Source: Jaapia argillacea MUCL 33604 (taxonomy: Eukaryota > Basidiomycota > Agaricomycetes > Jaapiales > Jaapiaceae). From it: DNA of 64,000 bases. Positions 21,693 through 34,054 of the stretch are shown piece by piece. A program made the position numbers and the translations under genes. Position 1 is the first letter of the stretch; the number at the start of each line of letters is the position of its first letter. The stretch is from contig KL197719.1 of NCBI GenBank assembly GCA_000697665.1, forward strand, positions 244,682 through 308,681, written 5' to 3'. Below the pieces are notes generated by a model, which did no database searches, was not told the DNA's origin, and saw only the letters and a list, made by a program, of their open reading frames with translations.

Positions 21693-23570
21693 ATGGCCAA
21701 GACCAAGTGGTACGTTGTCATTGTCGGGACTGCTCCAGGAATATATACAACATGGTGAGCACCGCAATTCCCCGCTCAGTCTCGGTGCCGAGAGGTTGTG
21801 CTCATAAACGAGTCAACACCCTGGGAGTGTCGTCGGCTGCAGGCGTCGTGAGATGATGGTATCGTGGGCTGACTCAACTTTTTCCATTATCTCCAGGCTA
21901 GACGTCGCGCCCAAAGTTAACGGGGTCCCTGGGGCGGTTCATCAAGGTTTTGCAAAGGAAGAGGATGCTATCGCTGCGTTTGAAAGAGCCCGAGTTGAGG
22001 GGAAAATCGCTGTTATCGGAGGGCAGCGGGGCCAAGGAAATGTCATCCAAAATCAATTTCCTGGTCACTTGGCTGCATCCCCGATGACTGGGGTGTCTAT
22101 GAGAGTGTCGTCGAGCGACTCTAGTCCAGCGCCACCCAGACAGCACGGATCCTTGACTGCGACTGTTCATTCGCCCGGAACTCGGGCCAGGTCAGACCAA
22201 CGACCTGTATATCTGGAATTCGACTATTCGCACACTTCACCAGCATCTTCGTCCCCACCGACGGGTGTTACCCAAAGAGCGTCACTGCACTCTTCTCCTG
22301 GACCTCAGGTTCGCAATTCCAGGCTCGAGAACAGTTATTCAGAGAGTTTCTCTTCGTCTCCCGCTCACGGCGTCAGGCATAGGGAGGCATCGACTCTTTC
22401 TCCTCGAGTCGTTAACACTCCGAGCTCCGAGCTCCGGTATCCTCTGGAGGATGGTCGTCCGAAGAGTCTGACTTCTCCAGAGATCCAAAGGTCTCCTTCG
22501 ACCTCTTTCACCCACAGAGAGTCCCTGCACCCGTCTCCTGGACCTCAGGTTCGCAATTCCAGACTCGAGAATAGTCATTCAGAGAGATTCTCGTCGTCTC
22601 CCGCTCACGGCGTCAGGGATAGGGAGGCATCAACTCTTTCTCCTCTAGTCGTTAACACTCCGAGCTCCGAGCTCCAGTATCCTTTGGAGGATGGGCATCG
22701 GAGGAGTTTGACTTCGCCAGCGATCCAGAGGTCTCCTTCGACCTCTGTCTTTGAGAGCTCCACCCCCCGTACACCTCGTGGTGGAGCTCCGCTCGACTAC
22801 CCCATCAGTCTGAGCTCATCCTCGTCACCGAGGACAAATGTGACGCAGCGAGAGCCACTAAGTCCGTCTTCACAAACACCTGCGAGGAGAACCGAAGGTA
22901 TGCTGGAGTTTGAGTCAGACGTCTCTTCTCGGTTTCGAACAATGTCTCTGGACTACCCCGGTTCTCGCTCACCGGAACCCGAGCTTTCGGCATCAGCTCG
23001 TCGTAGACCTTTGCAAGCCTCTCGATCCTACACTCCCGGTATTCCTTCTCCAAGAGCTCCCCTCGAATACAATCGTTCGCCGCGCAGCGAGGATATACGC
23101 TCTACTCCAAGCAGGGACGTAAATGAACAGCGTAGCTCCAGATCTCGAGTTACCTCACCCCCGGACCATGTCCGATCCCCTTCTGGGTCCACGGCTGGCG
23201 GTAGTTCAAGAGCTGGGCGAGAATGCTGCGACTGCAAGTGTCATCCGTCTCCTCGTTCGTCCAGGAGCCCGGCTACAAGTTCGTCGTCCCGGATAAGCTC
23301 ACCACGTAGCAATGGCCAAAGCTCCCTTGGTCTGTACCAGCAGGTTCACATAGCCAATGCTGCGTACGATGCGTCGTTGGATCCGAGGTCACCAGTGTCG
23401 CGGACTACAGCCGTGCCCTTGGAGCCTTCGATGTGAGTAGTCTGAATGCGTCTCAACCTTCTTCTCCCACTGACAATCTAGTATTTTCGCGTACCAGGCT
23501 GCCTGTGTTTGGCCGCCCCTCCCCTGTGATGTCCGTCAGTCGTGGAGTGACCCCCGCTGTCAGACCTTAA
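21693..23570 (+). CDS. RNase H1 N-terminal-domain protein with Ser/Pro/Arg-rich repeats
   Basis: Exon 1 (21693-21754) encodes MAKTKWYVVIVGTAPGIYTTW and joins exon 2 (from 21897) at a split Trp codon, giving DVAPKVNGVPGAVHQGF, EEDAIAAFERA. This is the RNase H1 N-terminal / caulimovirus VI-type fold (WYVV..G..PGIYxTW), which binds RNA-DNA hybrids or RNA. The remaining roughly 500 residues are Ser/Pro/Arg-rich and contain two near-identical 80-residue repeats. A short Cys cluster (ECCDCKCHPSP) occurs near the end. A last intron from about 23431 ends at taccag and gives a terminus PVMSVSRGVTPAVRP. No RNase H catalytic domain is present. Many Agaricomycetes carry such orphan N-terminal domains; the role is unknown. 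Confidence 0.75.
22261..22740 (+). repeat. In-frame 240-bp tandem duplication inside the RNase H1-N gene
   Basis: Positions 22261-22500 and 22501-22740 are near-identical. Both encode SPGPQVRNSRLENS, FSSSPAHGVR, REASTLSP, VVNTPSSEL, YPLEDG, SLTSP and IQRSPSTS. The unit is exactly 80 codons, so the frame is kept. The high nucleotide identity suggests a recent duplication or ongoing gene conversion. Confidence 0.9.
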
Positions 23571-23874
23571 AAGTTAAACCATCCGAAGCCCGAACTCCGT
23601 TCAGCCTCTCATCCTTGATTCTTGAATGTTCTATACATATACCAAGTAAATATTGTAGGTTAATGTGAACGAAAAAGTAGAAGTTTCCGTCCTGTTATCG
23701 CCTATGACTCTTCATGTAACGTCTATACGCCCTATGCACCTGAACTTACGGGTAAAAGTTGCCGCAGCTGGATAGAGCTGGATTTGTGTGACCAAGTCTT
23801 GTGACTGCGTGACCTTCACACATTTCTGCATTTCACTTGACGTGTTGGGCTGCTGTGGATTTCTGGTGCCCAGC
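23571..23874. other. Intergenic region
   Basis: The 304-bp region between the RNase H1-N gene and the TM9 gene shows nothing beyond probable 3' and 5' flanks. Confidence 0.5.
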
Positions 23875-26798
23875 ATGTTGTCTACAAACCGCCTGAAGTA
23901 CGGCAGCGCGGTGTCACTTCTGCTTGCAGTCTGCGCCAATGCATTCTATCTGCCCGGTGCAGCGCCCCGCAATTACATCCAGGGAGACCAGGTCGATCTG
24001 TTCGTCAACGCCTTGACACCAATGCTGGCTGGATCTGACGATGCCAAACTGGTATGTAATCGTTCACCCTACAGCAGAACTACTGATACGATAGGATGCT
24101 GGCCCTGTTGTGCAGAAATCTCTGATTAACTGTGAGTGGTTGTAATCTGTTATGTTGTGTGTGTTGCTCATTTTATGGGTTTGTGAAGATGATTACTATA
24201 ATCCAAGATTTCACTTTTGCGAACCACAAGGAGGAGCGCAGAAGCAGCCAGAGTCCTTGGGATCCATCTTGTTTGGAGACCGAATCTTCAACTCCCCTTA
24301 CGACGTGAGTTATTCCACGTCGTTTGTTGACCGTCCTGACTCCTTGCTCGTGGCTGAAGATCAAAATGATGGAAAACAATTCGACATGTCAAACGCTGTG
24401 TACAGTCCGTGATGTCCCTGGAGAGGACGCTCAGTTCATCAACGACCGGATAAAAGAAGACTATGCGTTGAATTGGCTGGTTGATGGACTTCCTGCGGCC
24501 GAGATGAAAATGGACCTTAGAACGAATGAGTTGTTTTTCGACATGGGTTTCAATCTTGGGAATGACGATGAACCGTACCATGACTCCCCTGCATTGAACA
24601 ACCATTATGACATCGTGTTGAGGTTCGTCTCCCCGAACTTCTCCACCAGAGCCTTATTTAGCGATTTGATCCACCAGATATCATAATCCCGTGCCTGGTC
24701 AATATCGCGTCGTTGGTGTTCTTGTTTGGCCTTCAAGGTAAGTGGTGATATCTATCTAGCCCCCCTTCTATTGACGGCTTTCACAGTCGGGGTGGATCAC
24801 AGGAAGGTGCAACTTCTTGTACCGAAGAGGTTCCTCCATTAATCTTGAGTGAGACCACCACCAATACAATTCGTTATACGTACCGTGTGACCTGGAATGT
24901 GTGTACTGTCGTTCATTCCGTGGATGTGAGCTGATAGCTTTCGTTCCACTAGGAATCTGACACGCCATGGGTATGTGCGCTTGAGACCGTGTTTAGAGAT
25001 ATATCTGAGGAATGACTTCTCCAGGCCACCCGCTGGGACAACTACCTCCACATCTTTGATCCTCGTATTCATTGGTTCAGTCTTGTCAACTCCCTCGTCA
25101 TTGTTGTCTTCCTTTGTATCATGGTCTCCATGATCCTGTTACGAAGTGTTTCACGAGACGTGTGTACTTATTTCCTCCTATTGTGATTCGTACTGACGTG
25201 GCGTCGGACTTGACCAGATTTCCCGCTACAACGCCATTGATCTGAGTGTAAGCGATTCAACTCATCAATTTGTGCTGACAATTGAAATAGTACCCAGGAG
25301 GACGTCCAGGAAGATTGGGGCTGGAAGCTCGTTCACGGCGAGGTATTCAGGTCCCCTCAACATCCAATGATTCTTGCAGTTCTTGTTGGAAATGGGGCTC
25401 AACTGTGCGCGATGGTTGGGGTTACTCTCGGTAAACTTCTCCGGCCATTTACGTTCTTAAGTGTGCCCCTGATCGGTTGTTGTCTCAAGTGTTTGCACTC
25501 CTCGGGTTCCTTTCACCATCTAATCGAGGCTCGTTGGCCACGGTGATGATGGTATGCTGGACCTTCTTTGGGGGGTAAGACTTTTTATTCATTCCGAATC
25601 CTCACTCCTTACCAACCCACCTTCCATGTATTAGAATCGGTGGATACGCTTCCAGCAGAGTCTATGCATCTCTGGGCGGTACTGACAAGAGAAAGAATTC
25701 GTTCATCACCGCAACCGCTTTGCCCACGTGAGCTACATGGGCTTTCCTTACTATATCGATTGGCATGCTCACCATCTTCCATCCAGGTGCATATTTGCTG
25801 TCATATTCCTCCTCGATTTGTTCTTGATCACTGCAGGATCTTCTGGAGCCGTACCGTTCGGTGAGTCTCTGTCGTTCAGCCCCTCATCTTTGTTACGTTG
25901 CTCAACGGAGGGTTTACTTTGCGTAGGTACTATGCTGTTTGTCATCCTTCTTTGGTTTGGTATCTCTGCTCCCCTCTCTGCAGTCGGCTCATACTTCGGC
26001 TCTAAACACGGGGTGAGCTTCGTTGCGTGGTTGATATCCGTGCGCGTTGACCATCTCTGATCTGATAGGCCGTAACCCATCCTGTGCGCGTTAACCCTAT
26101 CCCAAGACAAATTCCACCGAGCCCAAAATATCTTCGACCATGGGTGAGCACTTCTCTCGACGTCATGTCACAGTTGTTTAACGTACTTTTCGAAGTCGGC
26201 TACCCTCCTGGGTGGGATCCTGCCATTCGGTGCGTCATGAGGGAACATGTTCCAGTTTGTTGGGTGACAGAATTTTCTTGCAGGCGCCGCCTTCGTCGAG
26301 CTCTACTTCGTCCTTTCAAGCCTCTTCGCTTCAAGAGCATATTACGCCTTTGGATTCTTAGCGCTGACAGCAGGAGTTGTTGGGCTTACCACAGCCACCG
26401 TTACGATCCTCTTTAGCTACTTCCTACTATGTGCGGAAGAATATCGGCATGTCACTTCCCCACGTCGTGTCACGTCTAATCGCCGTGCTTATTGCGTACG
26501 CCTTTTTCAGGTGGCACTGGCGAGCATTCTTGACTGGCGGAGGTAGTGCTTTCTGGCTTTTTGCTTACGGGGTCTTCTACTGGGTGTCACGGCTCTCTCT
26601 GGATTCATTCACCAGTGTAGTTCTCTATTTCGGCTACCTCATATTGCTCACCATCTTCGATTTCCTCATCACTGGTAGGCTCAACGCTCCTCGTTGCATT
26701 TAGGTCTCTAACAATATTGTCACTTTCCAGGCACCATCGGATTCCTGGCCACGTATTGGGCTGTACGCCGGTTATACAGTGCGATTCGTATCGACTAG
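23875..26798 (+). CDS. TM9 superfamily (EMP70 / nonaspanin) membrane protein
   Basis: This gene is cut into more than ten exons. The signal peptide ([16 protein letters not shown]) precedes [22 protein letters not shown], the classic TM9 opening. [29 protein letters not shown], the luminal domain, then [20 protein letters not shown] leads into the first membrane helix. [79 protein letters not shown] and [35 protein letters not shown] complete the family profile. The terminal basic residues resemble the TM9 Golgi-retention signal (KxD/KxE type; here RID). TM9 proteins act in the Golgi and endosomes in sorting of membrane proteins and adhesion. Two very small exons were noted: 18 nt at 24953-24970 and about 30 nt near 25219. 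Confidence 0.9.
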
Positions 26799-26961
26799 TT
26801 ACCTCACTAATCGTGGTGTTGTACATAACATACCTAGTAGACTTGATACGCAGCACAGGCATCGCGGACCTGATCCTGATCACTTTAGAACCGTGCAATT
26901 ATTGCGAGAGGGGGATGGTATGTTACATTGCATTAGAGTATAAAGTAGTTAAGAGGGCGAC

Positions 26962-28747
26962 TCAGGTGAGGGCCAAGACGAGATGTCTCTCTTTGCCGGC
27001 TCGAAGAATCACAATTTTCCCGTCAATTAGGTCTTCTCGCGAGAGTTTTGCGTATTGATCTGACATTCGTTTATTATTCACAGAGAATCCTTTGGCTTTG
27101 ATAAGTGTGCGAGCGGCAGCTGGGTGACAGACCATGAGTACCGACGCAAGCAAGATGGGCCAGTCACTTACAACTGGAAGTACACAGGCCATTTTGGACG
27201 GCGAGTTTGAAGATGGCAGTGTTGAGAAGGTCATCCTTGTCAACAAAGACGAGCCGTGGATCTCCACTGAGGGCATCGATGATGTCTTGAGCTCGACCGA
27301 GGAGATTTGGGTCAAAGAGGAGTTCTGTTGCAGAGTGTGCTTTTCTGAGACCGGCCTCTGTTCACCTCGTCAGAAGGGGGGTTAGATCAGACTGGAACCA
27401 GAGGCTTACTGCCGTGGACCATTAGGGTGACTTCGTCGGCGAGGAGTCGCTGGGCTACTCGCTTCTCAGGTGCTTTCTAGGGATGAGCGGATCTGAGCGA
27501 GGGGTAAACCAACGAAGGACCCTGAGAATACGCACGGAGTGGTTCTTGACGATGTCTTGTATTCGCTCCAAGGAGAGAAGGGTGAACATTTTCAAGTGCT
27601 TTTCGCAATCAGCGTCTGGAGTCCTCAGAAAGAACTATGAGGGTATGAGAGGTTGAACAGACACGAATCGATCGAACACAGACCTGATAAAAGTCAAAGA
27701 TACTGGTCAACTTTGAGTCTAACCATACTGCGTTCCCTGCTGATTTCCCAAATTTGTCTCCAGAAGCAGTTGTCAATAAAGGAGTCGTGAGTCCGACGGC
27801 TCCCAATTCGCTCTTTTCTTCAGAATGTTCCTGGTCTTTGTTGATCAAATCGACGCCGGCCAAGATGTTTCCCCATTGGTCTGATCCTCCCACTTGGATA
27901 TGGCATTCTGAGTTCTTGTAAAGGTGGAAGAAATCGTATCCTTGGAGGAGTTGGTAGGTGAATTCTGCAAATGACAACCCCTCACTGGCCTTTAAGCGCA
28001 GCTGGACGCTATGCCAGCTTTATAAACAGTCGAACAAGGTGGGGGAATGATACACAGGCTTACCTATCCCTTGCCAGCATGGTGTTGATCCTCGCGTGTA
28101 CCCCAACCGTCCGCAAGAATTCCAATAGTCCAAAGTTCTTATGCCATTCGATATTGTTTCGGATATAAATGTCATGGAACGCCTTGCTCGAGGGAGGAAT
28201 TCGAGCTAGCGCATATTGTGATGCGCTGCTGAAGAAACTTTTAATGCTACCTTCTAACCTCTGCACGTTGTTCTCCACCTTCTGTTCTTCGGCAAACTGT
28301 CGCTCTTGTGATCGACCTGAGGGGTCTCCTACGAGACCAGTAGCTCCTCCTATCTGACCGGTCATATATTCAGGCATGCGATACGAGCAGACTTGAAGGG
28401 CTTACGAGTGAGATGACAGGGTGGCCACGGATTTGGAAGTGTAGCAAACACATCAAGGGTATTAGGTGACCGACATGGAGAGCCTTGGCAGTAGGGTCAA
28501 TTCCTGCATACACAGCCTTCTTGGGCCTGTGTTCCACGATCTTCTGAAGTTTATCTTCCCTTCAAGAGCAGTTAGTTGGAGTGTGGTATGGATGCCAGAA
28601 CCCTCACCTTGTCACTTGCGACACCAACCCGCGATTTTTGAGCTCGGGGACGAGTGGAGGTGTGATGAAAGTTCGACATTGAACCTTCCGCCACCGAGCG
28701 CGACCCAAGGCATGCAGAGGTCGAACGCGTCGGCCTGATAGTTGCAT
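26962..28747 (-). CDS. MSY1: Mitochondrial tyrosyl-tRNA synthetase
   Basis: The minus-strand gene starts [20 protein letters not shown], an arginine-rich mitochondrial presequence, then [23 protein letters not shown], and the class I signature in [10 protein letters not shown] (HIGH = HVGH). [54 protein letters not shown], and the second signature [15 protein letters not shown] (KFGKS in place of KMSKS) follow. The C-terminal S4-like RNA-binding part has [17 protein letters not shown] and [16 protein letters not shown]. This is the bacterial-type TyrRS used in fungal mitochondria. It charges mitochondrial tRNA-Tyr. The start lies 135 bp from the divergent queuine transferase gene. Confidence 0.9.
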
Positions 28748-28882
28748 CGAACAAGCACAGGAAGAAAAGTTGAAATCGGGAATTGCCTCTTCTGGCGATC
28801 CAGTTTCCTGATTGAGCGTGGTCGATCTCTCCAAGTCTTTCCTCCGTCGTCGTGCGGCTGATCCACATTCGAGCCAGCTACC

Positions 28883-30763
28883 ATGCAATTCGAAGTTCTG
28901 GCCACATGTCACACCACAAAGGCCCGCGTCTCGAGGATGAAACTGGCTCGCAAGTACTCCCTGTGTTCTGATCTCATCGAAACTAACTGTCTCGCATGTA
29001 GATGGGGTCACGATGCTGCCGACATTCATGCCAGTAGCCACACAGGCTGCGATCAAAGGGCTAACCGCACAACAGGTAGAAGCGTTGGGGGTGACGTTGA
29101 TACTCAACAACACGTACCACCTGAATCTTCGACCTGGCATCCAAGTCTTGAAAGACGTCGGGGGAGCACATAAATTTCAAGGATGGAATCATAATCTCCT
29201 CACTGTATGTTTCTTTGTATCTCAAGATGGCATCGCATCGAACAGCTGCTAGGACAGTGGCGGGTTCCAACTGGTATCCCTCAGTAAATTCACCAAGATC
29301 ACTGAGGAGGGTGCACTGTTCGCGAGTCCTTTCACAGGAGAGCCGACTATGTTGACTGTACGTGCGTTCGACTCCCTTCCTCAGGGTCACTTATCAATCA
29401 TCCTATATTCTCAGCCCGAAGAAAGTATTTCCATCCAACACGCTATCGGCGCTGACATCATCATGCAGCTGGACGATGTAGGTGAGTTTCGCTGGTAATA
29501 CTCTTCCAATTCTGACATCCTGATGTTCTTGATAGTGTCCAGTTTAACAACAGGTCCACGAGGTAAGTTTGGCTTCCCTAATCACTGGCGTCAAAACCTC
29601 GATCCATCCTTACAGTTGCTGAGGCGATGGCGAGGTCGGTCAGGTGGTTAGATCGGTGTATCGAATTCCACGCCAACGCCGGTAGGAAGGATGTTCAAAA
29701 TTTGTTTGCCATCGTACAAGGGTAACCATAACTCCTCAACCTCTCGCGTACCAACTAACATTCTTCGTTGATCAAGGGGATTGGATCCTGTGCTCCGGGA
29801 CGAATGTTTGGATGAGATGATTAAGAGGAGAGATGGAGTAGCTGGGTACGCGATCGGTGGGTTAAGTGGGGGTGAAGCAAAGGATACATTTTGGAGGATG
29901 TGAGCCGTCGTTTCGACTCGACATTCACGCTTTCTTATCACGTCTCTTTCCTAGCGTAAAGCAATGTGCAGACAAGCTTCCATTCGATCGTAGGTTCATC
30001 AAGTCGAACAGAAGATTGGATCTGTTGACGTAACCATCCTCAGGACCGCGATACGTGATGGGTGTCGGTTTCGCAGAAGGTTAGTTGACATTCCTTTCCT
30101 TCACATCGATCTCACTGGCCTTTCAGATCTCCTCGTTTGCGCGGCACTAGGCGTCGACATGGTACGAACTCCCTACCAACATTCCACCACATTTTCTAAC
30201 ACAGAACTATCAGGCCGACTGCGTCTTCCCCACACGAACCGCCCGATTCGGCGTAGCTTTGACATTCAACGGACCACTCAACCTCAGTGAGTTGTCTGGT
30301 CGTACTTGACTGTCAAATTGATGAAACTTCCCCTGGCAGAGCTCAGCAAACATGCAACTGAACTTGGGCCCATCGACGATAGATGCCCATGTCCAACATG
30401 TCGGGATGGCGTTTCCCGCGCGATGCTCCATCACATTGTAACATTAGAGACGGTAGCAGCTCACGGTTCGTCTTTACAACCCCTCATCAATCTTTTACTC
30501 ACTTCCCGTGGTCCCTAGCCGTTACGCAACACAACATCACCTTCCAAGCGCGAGTCATGGGAGGTGCGAGAGACGCCATCCTCCAAGGGACGTTCCCAAC
30601 ATACCTACGTACATTCTTTGCGAATTATTTCGGTGAAGATGGGTATCCCGAATGGTGTGTTAATGCGTTGCGTAGCGTTGGAGTGGATCTATTGGAGGGT
30701 AAACCTGAAGCGAAAGTTGTACAGGGTGATGGAGCCAAGTGGGAGTACTCTGATGCGTCGTGA
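28883..30763 (+). CDS. QTRT1: Queuine tRNA-ribosyltransferase catalytic subunit (TGT / QTRT1)
   Basis: The spliced protein begins [19 protein letters not shown], then [38 protein letters not shown], the active-site Asp in [65 protein letters not shown], the zinc ligands in CPCPTC with a following His, and [13 protein letters not shown]. The enzyme swaps guanine 34 for queuine in tRNAs with GUN anticodons (Tyr, His, Asn, Asp). Queuine is scavenged because eukaryotes cannot make it. Baker's yeast lacks the gene; many other fungi keep it. Intron 1 (28950-29001) has a GC donor: only a GCAAGT start restores the family frame (KLA/HG). Other introns are GT-AG. Confidence 0.9.
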
Positions 30764-30813
30764 TAGCACATACAGTACATACAAGTATCGATCCATGTAA
30801 TAGAGAGATCAAC

Positions 30814-33800
30814 TCATCGTCTGCCGCCCTTGCCCTTGCCACCTTTCCGACTCGGTCTAGCATTCTTTGCTTTTTTCTTCTCATACTCTTTCCTCGACTT
30901 CCGGATCTGCTCAACCGTCTTCAACTCCGTCTTGACCCTCCCAAGTGGTTTTCCTCCATACCTCTTACTTGGCTTTCCGTTCTTTCCTTTGGGGGGTACG
31001 GGTCTGGATGACGAACCACGTTCCCCTTCATCACGGCGTCCATCCCCATCCCCACCCTCCGTTTTCCTCATTTTCTTTACCTTGCGCTCATAATCCCCTC
31101 TTAACCGATCAAGCGGTTTCGCAGGAGTGACCTTCACATGCCGTCCCTTCCTCCCTCCACCCCCTAACCCTCTCCCCCTCCCCCCACCACCCCCACTCTG
31201 ATTCTCAACCTCCCCAACTCGCGGCACATCAACCTTCCTAGCCTTCTTCCACTCATCAAACCTCCCACTCCTATAACTAACAGGCAACTTCACACCACTC
31301 TCCGTCTTGATCATCTTAACATTATCGGCTCCTTCCCCTGAACCTTTGATGAACTTTTTCTTTTTCTTGTCCCAGTGGAGTTGGGATTGGGCACGTTTTT
31401 GGAGGGTGGAGGTGGATTCGTCGTTGGTTAGGTCGAATGTGGCGGTTCGGGCTTGTTCGAGGAAGGAGGCGCCGTCTCGGAGAGAGTATCTGGGTTTGAT
31501 CAACGTGTTAGTGGAATTCAAGAGGGTGAGGAGGGAGGGGGAGAGTACCCTTTCTCTGTGTGGGCGTCTTTTTGGTAATGAGACATGTAGAATTCTTCAT
31601 CTCGATAACCTTCTTTGCCTTTCCCCTTCCCCTTCCCGTGCTTAACACTGACCTCAAACACAGCCTGCACGAAACGCCACCCCGTCAGCCTCCCCTTCAA
31701 AATAAACCAAGGAGGGGGAGGGAAGTACGTACAGCGATATCATCCTCATCAGCCATCTCCACTTCTCCCTTCTCCTCTCCATCTTCGTAGTCGTCATCCA
31801 TCTCAGCGACAGAAGCAGCAGCAGCAGCAGCATTAGCAGCGATAACAGCCTGCTTCTTCTCCAACACTCTCCTCCTATCCTTCATAAGCTGAGCACCAAC
31901 AGTCTTCCCCCTCGTCCCAATCTCAAACACAGTCTCAGCAGGTCTGAACCCAATAACCTTCTTCAACAATTCTTTCCTCTCTTCCTCTTCCTTCCCTTGT
32001 CCCCCCACCCCCACCCCGGCTCTAGCCCTCGCAGCGAGGACAACAGGATGAACCCTAACCTGCGCCCCAAGCCCCCATTTCTCATCCTTCATCATCTCCT
32101 TCGCCCTCTTATAACTAGCCTGACTAGCTTTGCCCCTAGACCTCTCATACATTCCCTCCCCTTTCCTCATAACATCCCTCATACCAACCAACCCCCCATC
32201 CTCACCATCTAAAACCCTAACATACTCTACATCTTCATCTATCCTCTCCCTCTCGAAACTCCCTAGTACTAAATTCTCGGTGTACCACGAATCTTCTATG
32301 GGGTGGGGGGAGGCGGGTGGAGGGGGAAGGAGAGGTCTCCCGAGGAATAATTGGAGGTCGAGCAAATAAGGCAGTTCGGTAGGAGAAACGAAACTCCAAG
32401 CCCACCCCCCTCTCCCAGCTCTAGCAGTCCTCCCAACCCTATGAACGAAAACCCTACTCCCACTAGGAAAATCATAATTAACCACATTCTCCAACACGGG
32501 TATATCAATACCCCTCGCAGCAACGTCCGTCACAACCAATATATTAGTCAAACCCGAACGGAATCGAGCCATTTGGAGGGAACGTGCGTGTTGGTCTAGG
32601 GAGCCGTAGATGTGGGAGACGGAGTAGTGGGAGGCGGAGAGGAGGGAGGAGAGGTATTCGACGTGGTGTTTTGTTGAGGTGAAGATTAGGGTTTGGTGAG
32701 GGGCTGTGTGGGTTTCTGGTTGACGTTTGGATTTTTTGTGTTTGTGTTTGTGTTTCTTGCGGTCGTCGTCATCGGAGGAAGAGGAGGAGTCCTCAGGTAA
32801 TGACTTGCCCTTGTTAGGTTCCCCAAACGGAACCCCAATAACATCCCTAAGAAGAGCAAGCAACGCAGCCTCCTTCTCCCCTTTCCTAACCCAAAAAAAA
32901 GCCATCCTCAAATCCCCACTAATCTTGCTCTCCGAATCCAGCCTCACCAATTTCGGTTCTTTCAACCCCGCCTTTGCAAACTCAACTAAAGATTTAGGGA
33001 GGGTTGCAGAGAATAATAGTGTTTGGCGGGAAGGGGGGAGGAGGGAGAGGATGGAGGAGAGGGCTGTTGAGAAACCCATTTCGAAGAGACGGTCTGCTTC
33101 GTCGAAGACTAGGTAGGTTATGCTTGTTAGGGAGAGGGACATTTCGATTAGGAGGTGGAGGAGACGGCCTGGGGTTGCTATTATACTGTGTAGATGAATG
33201 CGGTTAGGTTAGAGTTCGATAGGGAAAGGGGGAGGATGGGTACGAACACGTCGGGGTTATTTGTGATCATCTCAAATTGCTCGTCCATTCCCTCGCCACC
33301 AACTACCAAACCCCACCTAAGTCCCATACCCCTCTTACCACCTTCCCCTCCCTCACCCTCTTTATCACCAACATGTTCACCACCACCTCCATCCCACCCC
33401 CTAGCACATTCCTTCCCCACTCTAAGTACCTGCAACGCCAATTCTCGCGTGGGGAGCAATATGAGAGCCCGTGCACCGAAAGTGGTGTTGTGTCTACCGC
33501 CGAGACGTTGGATCAAGGGAATGAGGTAGGCGAGAGACTTTCCGGAGCCTGTACGGGCCATACCTACGAGATCGCGGGGAGGGTTTGTGAGGAGAGCGGG
33601 GATGGCGAGACGTTGGATTGGAGTTGGGGTGCGGAAACCTTGGAGGGTTAGGGAGCGGAGGAGCCATGGGTACAAGCCTGCATGACAAGTAGATAAACAT
33701 TGGAGTAGATGAAGAGAGGAGGAAGGACGGACCCATGGATTGAAAAGAGCCACCACCGACTTCGCCCTTTGCGAGTTTGCCTTTTCCCTTTGCTTTCTTG

Positions 33801-34054
33801 AGAGCTTCTGTCCCGTGTTTTACATCGCGCTTTGCGATGGAGTCTCGGATGACTTCCTGTAGCTCGTCGTCGTCGTCGTCATCGTCTTGCACGTCGCCGA
33901 AGCGAACTTTTGATGCAGATTTTGAGTTGGGGGCGATGAGGGCAGCTGAGATGTCAATGTCGTCGTCGGACGGGAACAGCTCCTCGCCCGATCCACTGCC
34001 CGAAGACTCCCAGTCGTCGTCGGATTCTGGCTGCAGTTTTCGTTTGGGTGCCAT
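30814..34054 (-). CDS. DBP10: DEAD-box ATP-dependent RNA helicase Dbp10
   Basis: The minus-strand gene starts MAPKRKLQPESDDDWES. After an acidic N-terminus come the Q-motif (LQGFRTPTPIQRLAIP), Walker A ARTGSGKS, LLPTRELALQV, IIATPGRLLHLL, DEAD in YLVFDEADRLFEMGF, LFSATLPKSL, VVTDVAARGIDIP and HRVGRTARAGRGG. A long C-terminal region has FRPAETVFEIGTRG, the conserved DBP10CT block (MSHYQKDAHTEKGYSL, FDLTNDE, KKKKFIKG, VKLPVSYRSGRFDEWKK) and a Lys/Gly/Arg-rich tail. Dbp10 (human DDX54) works in the nucleolus on 60S ribosome assembly. A low-complexity acidic/His-Lys insert sits between the two RecA domains (about 32680-32790). The start at 34054 was preferred over an upstream in-frame ATG because MAPKRK is typical. 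Confidence 0.92.

Noticed and set aside
30814-31521. Separate Lys/Gly-rich protein at the end of Dbp10
   Set aside because: It carries the DBP10CT block and joins in phase to the helicase exon, so it is the C-terminus of the same protein.
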